Positions 1 to 12,183 of a stretch of 23,021 bases of DNA are shown here, in pieces. Both the position numbers and the translations under genes were made by a program. The stretch is from Candidatus Dormiibacterota bacterium (GTDB lineage Bacteria; Chloroflexota; Dormibacteria; Aeolococcales; Aeolococcaceae). How positions within the stretch are numbered: position 1 is the stretch's first letter; every line of letters starts with the position of its first letter. The stretch lies in NCBI GenBank assembly GCA_003153215.1, contig PLXL01000087.1, forward strand, positions 20,349 through 43,369, in the 5' to 3' direction. Below the pieces are notes generated by a model, which worked only from the letters and a program-made list of their open reading frames with translations, ran no database searches and was not told where the DNA came from.

Positions 1-1694
<1,694 letters not shown>

Positions 1695-1784
1695 GGTCAG
1701 CTCACCTCCACACGTCCGACGTCCTCGGCAGCCCATCCTGCCACTCCGGGCCCCTCACCCCGGCGCGGTCGGGGCGTGGAGATA

Positions 1785-1790
1785 ATTATA
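1785..1790 (-). promoter_or_regulatory. Perfect -10 box for aconitase
   Basis: The minus strand reads TATAAT inside a distinctly AT-rich island (about 1780-1803) in an otherwise GC-rich window. Transcription would start near 1778 and give a leader of about 84 bases before the aconitase ATG. I see no good -35 hexamer at 16-18 bp. The nearest candidate, TTCGAT, sits too close. The island could also contain an operator, but no clear palindrome is visible. Confidence 0.6.
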
Positions 1791-1856
1791 TAGACTAACT
1801 ATCGAAAGCGAAGGTGCCCGCGCGGCCCTCGATGTGGAGAGGCGCGCTGCGGCCGC

Positions 1857-1870
1857 CCCCGGTGGCGGGG
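1857..1870 (-). terminator. Small GC hairpin after the C39-like peptidase gene
   Basis: CCCCG (1857-1861) pairs with CGGGG (1866-1870) around a four-base loop, immediately after the peptidase stop codon. No U-tract follows, so its role as a terminator is weakly supported. Confidence 0.25.
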
Positions 1871-1871
1871 T

Positions 1872-2708
1872 TCAGCCGACCAGCGGGATGCCGGCGGCGA
1901 TCAACACCCACTGCCCGGCCCAGATGCCGCCGTGATTGGTGTTGGGCGTGTACCAGTCCGTGAAGTCGTCCCAGCTCATCGTCTCGGTCCCGTTGGAACC
2001 GGCCGGCGGGGTGCCGCCGACCCCGTAGGCGAGCGGGTCGTCGACGGTGACGGAGAGGGGCGGAGCGTCCGTGCCCGCCGCGCTCAGGGTGACGCCGGTG
2101 ACCAGGACGTAGTGCGTCCCTTGGCCGACCATGACGATGACCGGCTGCAGGAGCATGTCCAGGCTGTACGAGATGACCACGCCCGCGGCATCGGCGGTCG
2201 GCTGCGGGTCGTCACCGATGTCGTCCCACCCGCCGAAGCGGTCGAGGGTGACGGCGACGGCGTAGGCGGAGGCGTTCCACTGCGAGAGGGTGTAGCCGTC
2301 GTTGTTGGCGAGTTCGTAGTTCCAGAAGCCTTGCTGGATGGCGTAGTCGTCAAGCCCGTGGAGGGGGACGCCGTCCGCCTGGAGCCACATCTCGATGTCG
2401 GTGGGGTCGCACCAGTCGCCGTCCTGCTGGGAGTGGTAGGTGATGGGAATCTGGGCCTCGGAGAGGGTGACCAGCGGGGCCTCCGCCAGGGTGGGCGTCG
2501 GGATCGGGGTCGCGGTCGGCTCGGCAACCGGCTTGGCCGCCGCCGGATGGGTCGCGAGGACCGACGTCGAGCGCGAGTGCACGGCGGCCTGGCCATCGGC
2601 GCCGGGCGAGCTGGCCCGCGCGTCCCAGGGAGCGAGCACCGCGATCAGGGCGGCTCCCAGGGAGATGGCCGAAGCCAGCAAGAGACGGCTCCCGGGACGT
2701 CGGGTCAT
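1872..2708 (-). CDS. Secreted C39-like cysteine peptidase
   Basis: This 278-residue protein looks like an exported member of the papain-like peptidase C39_2 group. The N-terminus (RR at 3-4, hydrophobic stretch at about 9-27, then ARAS) looks like a Sec signal peptide. A Thr/Pro-rich linker at about residues 60-80 leads into the catalytic region. The putative nucleophile is Cys100 in DWCDPTDIEMWL, the catalytic His is His199 in GTHYVLVTGV, and the acid is probably Asp223 or Asp224 in VDDP. The substrate is unknown; relatives act on extracellular peptides or have no assigned role. The ATG at 2708 has no Shine-Dalgarno site but has TAGGGT 6 bases upstream, so the mRNA may be leaderless. Four 11-bp-spaced repeats lie just upstream and suggest control by a response regulator. 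The catalytic assignment is by motif only. Confidence 0.8.
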   Translation of the reverse strand: MTRRPGSRLLLASAISLGAALIAVLAPWDARASSPGADGQAAVHSRSTSVLATHPAAAKPVAEPTATPIPTPTLAEAPLVTLSEAQIPITYHSQQDGDWCDPTDIEMWLQADGVPLHGLDDYAIQQGFWNYELANNDGYTLSQWNASAYAVAVTLDRFGGWDDIGDDPQPTADAAGVVISYSLDMLLQPVIVMVGQGTHYVLVTGVTLSAAGTDAPPLSVTVDDPLAYGVGGTPPAGSNGTETMSWDDFTDWYTPNTNHGGIWAGQWVLIAAGIPLVG

Positions 2709-2714
2709 CCCAAC

Positions 2715-2720
2715 ACCCTA
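2715..2720 (-). promoter_or_regulatory. -10 box (TAGGGT) for leaderless peptidase mRNA
   Basis: TAGGGT on the minus strand ends 6 bases before the ATG at 2708, which puts the transcription start at or within a base or two of the start codon. No Shine-Dalgarno site is present. The -35 position is occupied by the last unit of the repeat array at 2743-2785. Confidence 0.5.
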
Positions 2721-2742
2721 TGCGCCGAAGCTTGCGGAAGGA

Positions 2743-2785
2743 TGAGCAACCCGTGAGAGTCGGGTGAGAGTTTCCTGAGAGGCAC
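2743..2785 (-). promoter_or_regulatory. PHO-box-like array of 11-bp direct repeats
   Basis: On the minus strand CTCTCA occurs at 2776-2781, 2765-2770 and 2754-2759, and a degenerate TGCTCA occurs at 2743-2748. The spacing is exactly 11 bp each time. On the plus strand the first two full units are GTGAGAGTCGG and GTGAGAGTTTC. The hexamer differs by one base from the E. coli PhoB half-site CTGTCA, and the 11-bp direct-repeat layout is the known layout for PhoB/PhoP (OmpR-family) regulators. The array sits upstream of the peptidase -10 box and reaches the -35 position, as expected for an activator site. Binding is inferred, not shown. Confidence 0.6.
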
Positions 2786-2825
2786 GGCCGGCTGCACCGG
2801 GACGGGGGGGCGCCCGGCACCCCCT

Positions 2826-2840
2826 GGGCGGGGGTCGCCC
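2826..2840 (-). terminator. GC hairpin after the HNH gene
   Basis: GGGCG (2826-2830) pairs with CGCCC (2836-2840) around a five-base loop, about 13 bases past the HNH stop codon. There is no U-tract, so termination is uncertain. It separates the HNH gene from the repeat array that controls the next gene. Confidence 0.3.
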
Positions 2841-2852
2841 GCCGGCGAGCGG

Positions 2853-3380
2853 CTACGCGGCGGCGGTGGCGCAGTACGCGTCATAGGCCGCCTTGAGCGC
2901 GGGGTAGCGCAGGAAGATGATGTGGGCGTACTCCTGGGTGAGCGGCCCGGGCGCCCGGAGCAGGTGCATCCCCACCTGGGCCGGAAGGTGATCGGCCTTC
3001 CGCCAGTTGCACCGCTTGCAGGCGAGCACCACGTTGTCCCACTGGTCCGGCGCACCGCCCCGGGAGACGGGGATCACGTGATCGACGGTGAGCTCCGCGG
3101 GAACGCCGAGCATGCCGCAGTACTGACAGGTGTTGTCGTCGCGAAGCAGCAGATTGCGCCGGTTGGGGCGGAGCACCCGGCGGGGCACGTGGATGTTGCG
3201 GAGCAGGCGCACGATGACCACGTCCACGGGGATGCGGCGGTCCTGCAGGGCCGCCGCGGCGCGGACCTCCGCGTCCGAGTCCAGGAAGGCGACCCGCTCC
3301 TTGCTCAGCAGAACGACCAGCCTCCGATGGCTGATCACGTTCAGGGGCTGTAGTGAGGCATTCAGGAGCAGGACAGCCAT
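2853..3380 (-). CDS. HNH endonuclease family protein
   Basis: This 175-residue protein has an HNH (His-Asn-His) nuclease module with structural zinc cysteines. The motif runs Cys85-x2-Cys88 (CQYCG), Asp100-His101 (LTVDHVIPVSRGG), Asn116 (WDNVV), Cys121-x2-Cys124 (ACKRCN), and a late His131 (KADH). The N-terminal 80 residues (starting MAVLLLNASLQPL) match the stand-alone HNH proteins common in actinobacterial and related chromosomes, whose cellular role is mostly undefined. It is probably not a homing enzyme, because no intron or intein surrounds it. The ATG at 3380 follows TAGAAT by 7 bases and has no Shine-Dalgarno site, so the transcript may be leaderless. It lies 51 bases downstream of ligD on the same strand, but it appears to have its own promoter, so a shared DNA-repair function should not be assumed from position. 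Confidence 0.9.
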   Translation of the reverse strand: MAVLLLNASLQPLNVISHRRLVVLLSKERVAFLDSDAEVRAAAALQDRRIPVDVVIVRLLRNIHVPRRVLRPNRRNLLLRDDNTCQYCGMLGVPAELTVDHVIPVSRGGAPDQWDNVVLACKRCNWRKADHLPAQVGMHLLRAPGPLTQEYAHIIFLRYPALKAAYDAYCATAAA

Positions 3381-3387
3381 GCGCGAA

Positions 3388-3393
3388 ATTCTA
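3388..3393 (-). promoter_or_regulatory. -10 box (TAGAAT) for leaderless HNH mRNA
   Basis: TAGAAT on the minus strand is separated from the ATG by 7 bases. It lies in the 51-bp gap after ligD. I see no matching -35 element, and no Shine-Dalgarno sequence is present. Confidence 0.55.
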
Positions 3394-3431
3394 TGGCCTG
3401 GACCAGAGCGAGCGGTGGGGGCGAGGGCTGG

Positions 3432-6230
3432 TCACGCGCCGCCTGAGGCGCGGGGCGGTAGGAGTTGGTCGCCGTCCAGCACGCCGGTGAAGAGGTCACC
3501 GACGCTCCGGAGGCGCTCCCAGATCGTCTCCATGGTCCAGCGGTCGGGCCGGAGACCGGGGTCGTCCAGCTCCTCCCAGGCGAGCGGGGTCGAGACGGTG
3601 GCTCCGGGCAGGGGGCGGAGCGAGTAAGGGGCCGCCAGCGTCTTGTTGATGATGTTCTGTGTGTAGTCGATCCGGATCCGCCCGGCCCGCCGGCTCACCG
3701 CCCACTCCCAGCTGATCCGGTCCGGCTCCACCCGCCCGATCGCCCGGCCCACCTCCTCCACCCAGCCTCGGACCCTGGCGTAGTCGGGACCGCGGCGGAG
3801 CGGCACGTAGATCTGGAGGCCGGTCTGGCCGCTCGTCTTGAGCAGGCCGCGCAACCCCAGGTGGTCGAGGGCGGCCTTCACCAGCCGGGCGATGTCCCGG
3901 ACGTCGTCGAAGCTGGCCGGCTCGAAGGGGTCGAGATCGTAGACCGCCCAGTCGGGCTGGTCCGGGGCGTCGACCCGTGAATGCCAGGGGTGAAGGTCGA
4001 CGACGCCCGCGTTGGCCAGCCAGCCGAGCGTGGCCGCCTCCCGGACCACGATCCACCGCTTGCTCCCGGACTCACCCTCGAAAAGCCAGGAATCGATCCA
4101 CTCCGGAGCGTGGCTGGGCTTGTCCTTGCGCCAGAACGAGTGCCCGGTGACGCCGTCCGGGAAGACCTGGGTGGAGAGCGGACGATCGCGGAGGTAGGGC
4201 AGGAGGTAGGGCGACATCCGGACGTAGTAGTCGATCATCCGGCGCTTGGTGATGACGGGCTGTGGCCAGATCGGCTTGTCGAGATTGGTGAGATGCAGCC
4301 GCCGTGATCCGATCTGCCACCAGTCGTCGGGGCGGAGGCCGGGGAGGGCCTCGAGCGCCTCGGCCACCTCCGGCGGGAGCTCGGGCCGTGCCGCCCCGGG
4401 CGGGAGCTGTGGCGACACTGCCTGGGGTGGAGGCCCCGACCTCACCGCCATCGGCGGGGGCGCGCCGACCCGGGACACGAGCGCGTCGACGTCGGCCGTC
4501 TCCTCGCGAACGCAGTCCTCCGGGCCCGCGTCCTCCCGGAGGGCGAGGAAGGCGGGATGCCGGAGGACGCCCGCCCTCGTCCAGCCGGCATGGCGCACCT
4601 CGCAGACGAGACGCGGCTCCACCCAGGTGACCGACTCGGTCAGCTTCAGGGGAGCGGCGATCGGGGAGGTGGGCCGGCGCAGCGGCCCCATGCGGCGGAG
4701 GAGGTCGGCGATCGTCGCCTCCCCGAACCCGGTGCCGACCTGGCCGCAGTGCTCCCAGCCGGCCGCACCACGGAGGGCGAGGACGAGCGCCCCGAGGTGC
4801 CCGCGCCGGCCATGCCCCTCGGTCCATCCGGCGATGCCGCAGCTCTGGGTGCGCCAGGCCTTGACCTTGATCCAGTCAGGGCTCCGCCGGCCCGGCTGGT
4901 AGAGGGAATCGGCGCGCTTGGCGACCATCCCCTCCAGCCCCAGCTCGGAGACCGCGGCGAAGAAGCTCTCGCCATCCTCCTCGACATGGTCGGCGAAGAG
5001 CACCGGTCCGGAGGGGCCGACCAGCTCCCGGAGCGTCTTCTTGCGGATGCGGAGCTCGGTGGCGGTCAGGTCGCGACCGTCGAGCGAGAGCAGGTCGAAG
5101 GCGACGAAGGTGGCCGGATGGCGGTCGGCGGCACGCCGCGCCTCGCCGGGGCCCTCGAGGTTGATCCGCGACTGCAGCCTCTCGAAATCGGGATGACCGG
5201 CCTCATCGAGGACCACGATCTCGCAGTCGAGGACGGCGCTCCGAGATCGGAGCTGGGTGGGGATGGCGGCGGCCTCCGGAAAGCGGAGCGTCTCGTCGCG
5301 GCCGCGCCGGCCCAGGACGCGGACCCCCGATCCGTCCACCGCCACCATGGCCCGGATGCCGTCGTACTTCAGCTCGTACATCCAGCCGGCGCGGGAGAAG
5401 GGCCGGTCGGCGGTGACCGCCAGCATCGGGGAGGGGAGCGGGACGGCGGGGTTGCCACCCGGGGTCGAGGCGGAGCCGGTCGCAGCGGCGGGGGCGCTGT
5501 CCGGCGGCGACGGAGAACCGGGGGCAGCAGTCGGAGCGCCACCCGCCGAGGGCGCGGCCCCTTCGGCCGGGCGTCGCTTCTGGCGCGGGTCACCGCCCCC
5601 GGCGGCGGCGATCTCCGCCAGGGTCCGCCCGCTCTTGACGGAGCGATCCTCCCCGGCGGCGTCGTGGCCGGCGCTCGCCGCCTCGTCCCGCTTCTTGATG
5701 AGCAGGAAGTTGCGCTCCGCCTCCGGGCTGGCACCGGGGTAACGGCTGCGGCCGCCGATCCTGACCAGGGCAAACTCGCCGCGCAGCTTCTCCCCGGCCA
5801 GCCGGAACTTGATGTCCCCCGCTCTGATCTGAGCTTCCGGGTCGGCGGCGGACTCCCGGGTCCACTCGAAGGAGCCGGCGTCCCAGAGCTCCACGGTGCC
5901 CATCCCGTACCCGGAGGGGATCACCCCCTCGAAGTGGCCGTAGTCGACGGGATGGTCCTCGGTCTGGACGGCCAGGCGGCGGGACGCGGGATCCAGCGAA
6001 GGGCCACGGGGGATCGCCCAAGAGAGGAGGACGCCCCGGTGCTCGAGCCGGAAGTCGTAGTGGAGCCGCGTCGCCCGGTGCATCTGGACGCAGAAACGGC
6101 TCCCCTCTGGGAGCCGGTCCCAGAGCCCTCGGTCGGGGCCGTCGCCGGGGCCAGCACCTGGCTGGGCCTCGCCGCTCGGCTCGGGCGTGCGGGAGAAGTC
6201 GCGCTTGCGCCGGTATTCGTCGAGGGCCAT
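3432..6230 (-). CDS. ligD: Multifunctional ATP-dependent DNA ligase LigD (PE-ligase-polymerase)
   Basis: LigD processes and seals double-strand breaks in bacterial non-homologous end joining, normally with Ku. The 932-residue protein carries all three domains. The 3'-phosphoesterase is at about 40-180 (MHRATRLHYDFRLE, DHPVDYGHFEG). An Ala/Pro/Gly-rich linker spans about 200-265. The ligase is at about 268-590, with nucleotidyl Lys288 in ELKYDGIRA and later motifs LDCEIVVLD, EGMVAKR and WIKVKAW. The primase-polymerase is at about 640-915, with metal-binding Asp765 and Asp767 in YDLDPFE. In the SGxxGxH motif the last residue is Gln806 (SGQTGLQIYVP) instead of the His found in the best-studied enzymes. 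ATG 6230 was chosen over an upstream TTG at 6452 because the protein then begins MALDEYRRKRDF, typical of LigD; the extension is low-complexity. No Ku gene is in this window. The Shine-Dalgarno match is weak. Confidence 0.97.
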   Translation of the reverse strand: MALDEYRRKRDFSRTPEPSGEAQPGAGPGDGPDRGLWDRLPEGSRFCVQMHRATRLHYDFRLEHRGVLLSWAIPRGPSLDPASRRLAVQTEDHPVDYGHFEGVIPSGYGMGTVELWDAGSFEWTRESAADPEAQIRAGDIKFRLAGEKLRGEFALVRIGGRSRYPGASPEAERNFLLIKKRDEAASAGHDAAGEDRSVKSGRTLAEIAAAGGGDPRQKRRPAEGAAPSAGGAPTAAPGSPSPPDSAPAAATGSASTPGGNPAVPLPSPMLAVTADRPFSRAGWMYELKYDGIRAMVAVDGSGVRVLGRRGRDETLRFPEAAAIPTQLRSRSAVLDCEIVVLDEAGHPDFERLQSRINLEGPGEARRAADRHPATFVAFDLLSLDGRDLTATELRIRKKTLRELVGPSGPVLFADHVEEDGESFFAAVSELGLEGMVAKRADSLYQPGRRSPDWIKVKAWRTQSCGIAGWTEGHGRRGHLGALVLALRGAAGWEHCGQVGTGFGEATIADLLRRMGPLRRPTSPIAAPLKLTESVTWVEPRLVCEVRHAGWTRAGVLRHPAFLALREDAGPEDCVREETADVDALVSRVGAPPPMAVRSGPPPQAVSPQLPPGAARPELPPEVAEALEALPGLRPDDWWQIGSRRLHLTNLDKPIWPQPVITKRRMIDYYVRMSPYLLPYLRDRPLSTQVFPDGVTGHSFWRKDKPSHAPEWIDSWLFEGESGSKRWIVVREAATLGWLANAGVVDLHPWHSRVDAPDQPDWAVYDLDPFEPASFDDVRDIARLVKAALDHLGLRGLLKTSGQTGLQIYVPLRRGPDYARVRGWVEEVGRAIGRVEPDRISWEWAVSRRAGRIRIDYTQNIINKTLAAPYSLRPLPGATVSTPLAWEELDDPGLRPDRWTMETIWERLRSVGDLFTGVLDGDQLLPPRASGGA

Positions 6231-6363
6231 CGGTCCAAGTGTCCCGGAACGGCGCTCGCCTGACCAGACGGGAGCAGCTCCAGGGCGAACGCCCGACCCT
6301 CGCGAGGCGGGGAGGCTCCCGTCCCGAGGGCCAGCGCCGGACCGGCTGGGGGAGCGACCACGG

Positions 6364-6381
6364 CCCCCCGCGGACGGGGGG
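6364..6381. repeat. Perfect 7-bp inverted repeat in the ligD/gyrB intergenic region
   Basis: CCCCCCG (6364-6370) pairs with CGGGGGG (6375-6381) around the tetraloop CGGA. It would form a very stable hairpin in the long ligD leader (minus strand) or lie upstream of the gyrB promoter (plus strand). No U-tract follows in either direction. Its function is unknown; it could insulate the two divergent units. Confidence 0.4.
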
Positions 6382-6435
6382 ACCGGCCGGCCGGGGAAAC
6401 GCCGTCCGGCAACCCGGCAGAGGGCATTGCACTGG

Positions 6436-6455
6436 TAGAATTGAATTCGCAATTC
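6436..6455 (+). promoter_or_regulatory. Likely gyrB promoter with overlapping palindrome
   Basis: TAGAAT (6436-6441) is a near-consensus -10 box on the plus strand, placing the start near 6448. It overlaps an inverted repeat: GAATTG (6438-6443) and CAATTC (6450-6455) flank a GAATTC-containing centre. An operator covering the -10 and start site is therefore possible. This is the main AT-rich island in the 274-bp divergent region between ligD (start 6230) and gyrB (6505). The rest of that region shows only the GC hairpin at 6364-6381. No good -35 hexamer is visible. Confidence 0.5.
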
Positions 6456-6504
6456 ACGTCAACCGGCCGCCGTCCATGCCCAAGCGACACCACCACCGGC
6501 AGGG

Positions 6505-8571
6505 TTGCTGGCTTCGCTCTCGGATCGGCTTGGCGTGGCCGCCAACCACCCTCCTGAGGAACCGCAGCTGACCCAGACTACGCCCTCGACAACCCGCGAA
6601 CTCCCCGACGGCGAGAAGCCCACACCCCAATTGGGCGGGGGCGGAGGCAAGGGCGGAAAGGATGGGGATTCCTACTCCGCGGCCCAGCTCGAAGCGCTCA
6701 AGGGGCTCGAACCGGTCCGCCGGCGTCCCGGGATGTACATCGGCTCGACCGACCTCCGGGGCCTCCACCATCTCATCAACGAGATCGTCGACAACTCGAT
6801 CGACGAGGCCATGGCGGGCTACTGCGACACCATCCTGGTCACCCTCCACGAGGATGGGTCGGTCTCGGTCGTGGACAACGGACGGGGCATCCCGGTCGAC
6901 ATGCATCCCACCGAGAAGAAGGTGGGCCTGGAGATGGTCCTGACCGAGCTCCACGCCGGCGGGAAGTTCGGAGGCGGTGGCTACAAGATCGCCGGAGGCC
7001 TCCACGGGGTGGGCGCCTCGGTGGTCAACGCCCTGAGCGAGCGGCTGGTCGCCGAGGTCTACAAGGACGGCAGGGTGTACCGCCAGAGCTACCAGCGCGG
7101 CTACCCCGAGGGGCCGATGGAGACCGTCCGCCGCACCTCCCAGCGGGGAACCATGATCCGCTGGTGGCCGGACCCGAAGGTCTTCCCGGATCGCGCCCAT
7201 GACTGGAAGACGGTGGCCGACCGGCTGCGCGAGCTCGCCTTCCTAACCAAGGGCGTCAGCCTCACGCTCGTCGACGAGGCGCAGGCCTTCCGGTACACGT
7301 TCTACTTCGAGGGTGGCATCCGCGCCTTCGTCGGCTACCTGAACGCCAACCGCAACGTCGTCAACCTCCGGCCGATGTACGTGGAGCGGGAGATCGACGG
7401 CAACATGGTCGAGATCGCCGTCCAGTACCAGAACAGCGCCTTCACCGAGCACGTGCTGGCCTACGCCAACAACATCAACACCGAGGAGGGCGGCGCGCAT
7501 CTCACCGGCTTCCGGTCGGCACTCACCGCGACCCTCAACAAGTACGCGCGGAAGGCCGCGATCCTCAAGGAGAACGACGCCAACCTGAGCGGCGACGACG
7601 TCCGCGACGGGCTCACCGCGGTGATCAGCGTCAAGCTCCAGGAGCCGCAGTTCGAGGGTCAGACCAAGACCAAGCTGGGCAACAGCGAGGTGGTCGGTCA
7701 GGTGTCGACGGTGCTGAGCGACGCGCTGATGCAGTACCTGGAGGAGAACCCGGCTGAGGCCAAGCGGATCGTGGAGCAATCGCTCACCGCCGCCCGGGCA
7801 CGCCAGGCGGCCGCGCGGGCCCGTGAGCTGGTGCAGCGCAAGTCGCTGCTCGAGTCGGCGACCCTGCCCGGCAAGCTGGCCGACTGCAGTGAGCGCGATC
7901 CCGAGCACTGCGAGCTCTTCATCGTCGAGGGGGACAGCGCCGGCGGCTCGGCCAAACAGGGGCGCGAGCGACGCAACCAGGCCATCCTCCCGCTGCGCGG
8001 CAAGATCCTCAACGTCGAGAAGGCCCGCGCCGACAAGATCCTCGCCAACGAGGAGATCAAGAACCTGATCACAGCACTCGGCGCCGGATTCGGCGACACC
8101 ATGAATGTCGCCAAGCTCCGCTACCACCGCATCGTGCTGATGGCCGACGCCGATGTCGACGGGTCGCACATCCGCACCCTGCTGCTCACCTTCTTCTGGC
8201 GGCACCTCCAGGAGGTGATCTTCGGCGGCTACCTCTACCTGGCTCAGCCTCCCCTCTACAAGCTCAAGAAGGGGACGGGCAAGCAGGAGCGGATCGAGTA
8301 CGCCTACAGCGACCCCGAGCGCGACACCAAGTTCAAGGAGATGGGCGGGGGCAAGATCGAGGTCCAGCGCTACAAGGGACTGGGCGAGATGAACCCCGAG
8401 GAGCTGTGGGAGACGACCATGGACCCGGCCAAGCGGGTCCTGCTCAAGATCACCGTCGAGGACGCCCTCAAGGCGGACGAGATCTTTGACAAGCTGATGG
8501 GCTCCGACGTCGAACCGCGACGCCGCTTCATCCAGACCCACGCGCGGTCGGTTCGCAACCTGGACGTCTGA
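6505..8571 (+). CDS. gyrB: DNA gyrase subunit B
   Basis: GyrB is the ATPase and TOPRIM subunit of gyrase, which introduces negative supercoils with GyrA. Visible features are the GHKL ATPase (NEIVDNSIDEAMAGYCD, DNGRGIPVD, GGLHGVGASVVNALS), the TOPRIM Glu475 in EGDSAGG, the metal-binding acidic residues Asp548, Asp550 and Asp552 in DADVDGSH, and the C-terminal FIQTHA motif. The length of 688 residues is normal once an N-terminal low-complexity extension of about 55 residues is allowed for. No in-frame ATG precedes the conserved GMYIG, so a non-ATG start is needed. Candidates are TTG 6505 (used here), GTG 6535, and CTG 6568, which has GAGGA 7 bases upstream. The stop overlaps the plsX start by one base (TGATG), so gyrB and plsX are translationally coupled. 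Confidence 0.97.
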   Translation: MLASLSDRLGVAANHPPEEPQLTQTTPSTTRELPDGEKPTPQLGGGGGKGGKDGDSYSAAQLEALKGLEPVRRRPGMYIGSTDLRGLHHLINEIVDNSIDEAMAGYCDTILVTLHEDGSVSVVDNGRGIPVDMHPTEKKVGLEMVLTELHAGGKFGGGGYKIAGGLHGVGASVVNALSERLVAEVYKDGRVYRQSYQRGYPEGPMETVRRTSQRGTMIRWWPDPKVFPDRAHDWKTVADRLRELAFLTKGVSLTLVDEAQAFRYTFYFEGGIRAFVGYLNANRNVVNLRPMYVEREIDGNMVEIAVQYQNSAFTEHVLAYANNINTEEGGAHLTGFRSALTATLNKYARKAAILKENDANLSGDDVRDGLTAVISVKLQEPQFEGQTKTKLGNSEVVGQVSTVLSDALMQYLEENPAEAKRIVEQSLTAARARQAAARARELVQRKSLLESATLPGKLADCSERDPEHCELFIVEGDSAGGSAKQGRERRNQAILPLRGKILNVEKARADKILANEEIKNLITALGAGFGDTMNVAKLRYHRIVLMADADVDGSHIRTLLLTFFWRHLQEVIFGGYLYLAQPPLYKLKKGTGKQERIEYAYSDPERDTKFKEMGGGKIEVQRYKGLGEMNPEELWETTMDPAKRVLLKITVEDALKADEIFDKLMGSDVEPRRRFIQTHARSVRNLDV

Positions 8572-9697
8572 TGGAGCAGAGCGGCACCCCGGGAGGGACG
8601 CGTCCGGCGGCGACCCCGGTCACCGTGGCGGTCGACGCCATGGGCGGTGACAACGACCCCCAGGCCGCCGTGCGTGGAGCCCTCGAGGCCGCCCTCAAGG
8701 ACGGCATCCGGGTGCTGCTGGTGGGCGACCGTGAGCGCCTGCAAGCCCTCTCCGAGGAATGGCGGCGCGCTCTCCCGGACAACGCGACCCGCGCCGCGGA
8801 CGTGCTGCGCAGCCACGTGGAGATCGTGCCGGCGGGATCGGTGATCGGCATGGACGAGCACCCCGCCCAGGCGGTCCGGTCCAAGAAGGACGCCAGCGTC
8901 GTGATCGCGACCCGCCTGGTGGCCGAGGGACGGGTCCAGGCGGCCGTCTCCGCCGGCAACAGCGGTGCCACCCTGGCCGCGGCGCTGCTCACGGTGGGGC
9001 GCATCCGCGGGGTCGCTCGGCCCGCCATCGGGACGACCTTCCCCACCCCCACCCTCACCACCTCCACCTTCCTGCTCGACATCGGCGGCAACGTCGACTG
9101 CAAGCCGCTCTGGCTGCTCCAGTTCGGGGTGATGGGCAGCATCTACGCCCGCCTGATGATGGGAGTCGATGACCCCCGCGTCGGCCTGCTGAGCAACGGG
9201 GAGGAGGCGGAGAAGGGCTCGGAGCTGGTCCAGGAGGCGCACCGGCTGCTCTCGTCGGCACGGCTCCGCTTCGTCGGCAACGTCGAGGGACGGGACGTCT
9301 TCAACGGCTCCTGCGACGTCGTCGTGACCGACGGCTTCACCGGCAACGTCGTCCTCAAGACGGCGGAGGGGGTCGCCGAGCTTCTCTTCGGGGTGATCTC
9401 CCGCGAGGCGCGCGGATCGCTGACCGGCAAGGTCGGAGGCGCCCTGCTCAAGCCGAAGCTCCGCCCCCTGCGCGACCGGGTCGACTACCGCAAGTCCGGG
9501 GGCGCCCTGCTGCTCGGAGTGGCCGGCGAGGTGGTCATCGCTCACGGCCGCAGTGACGCCGAGGCCATCGGCAACGCCGTGCGCGTGGCGGCGCTCGCCG
9601 CCCGCCAGCGGGTCAGCTCGCGCATCGCCGCGGCGTTGGCATCGCCGGACCGGGCGGCCACGGTCGCTTCCGTCGAGCATCCAGATGAGGACGGGTC

Positions 9698-9701
<4 letters not shown>
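8571..9701 (+). CDS. plsX: Phosphate acyltransferase PlsX
   Basis: PlsX converts acyl-ACP and phosphate into acyl-phosphate, the acyl donor used by PlsY for the first step of phosphatidic acid synthesis. The 376-residue protein shows the family features VAVDAMGGDNDP at about 18-29, SAGNSGATLAAALLTVGRI, a central DIGGNVDCKP, and VVTDGFTGNVVLKTAEG followed by YRKSGGALLLGV near the C-terminus. Its ATG overlaps the gyrB stop and its stop overlaps the gyrA ATG (ATGA), so it is locked into the gyrase operon. In most bacteria plsX sits with rpmF and the fab genes, so this context is unusual. All signature segments look intact, and it is very likely functional. Confidence 0.96.
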
Positions 9702-12160
<2,459 letters not shown>

Positions 12161-12161
12161 A

Positions 12162-12177
12162 GGGGGCCGCAGCCCCC
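12162..12177. terminator. GC hairpin between convergent gyrA and the zinc-ribbon gene
   Basis: GGGGGC (12162-12167) pairs with GCCCCC (12172-12177) around CGCA. It begins one base past the gyrA stop, and the opposing gene ends at 12184. There is no T-tract on either side, so it may need a factor or act only as an RNA 3'-end stabiliser. Confidence 0.5.
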
Positions 12178-12183
12178 CTCGCG

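Noticed and set aside
4557..6263. Plus-strand open frame of 568 codons opposite ligD
   Set aside because: High G+C suppresses stop codons on the opposite strand. The translation is Gly/Ala/Arg/Asp-rich with no motif, and LigD on the other strand is unambiguous.
6231..6452. N-terminal extension of LigD from TTG 6452
   Set aside because: The extension is Arg/Gly/Pro low-complexity and spans the intergenic hairpin. The typical LigD N-terminus begins at ATG 6230.
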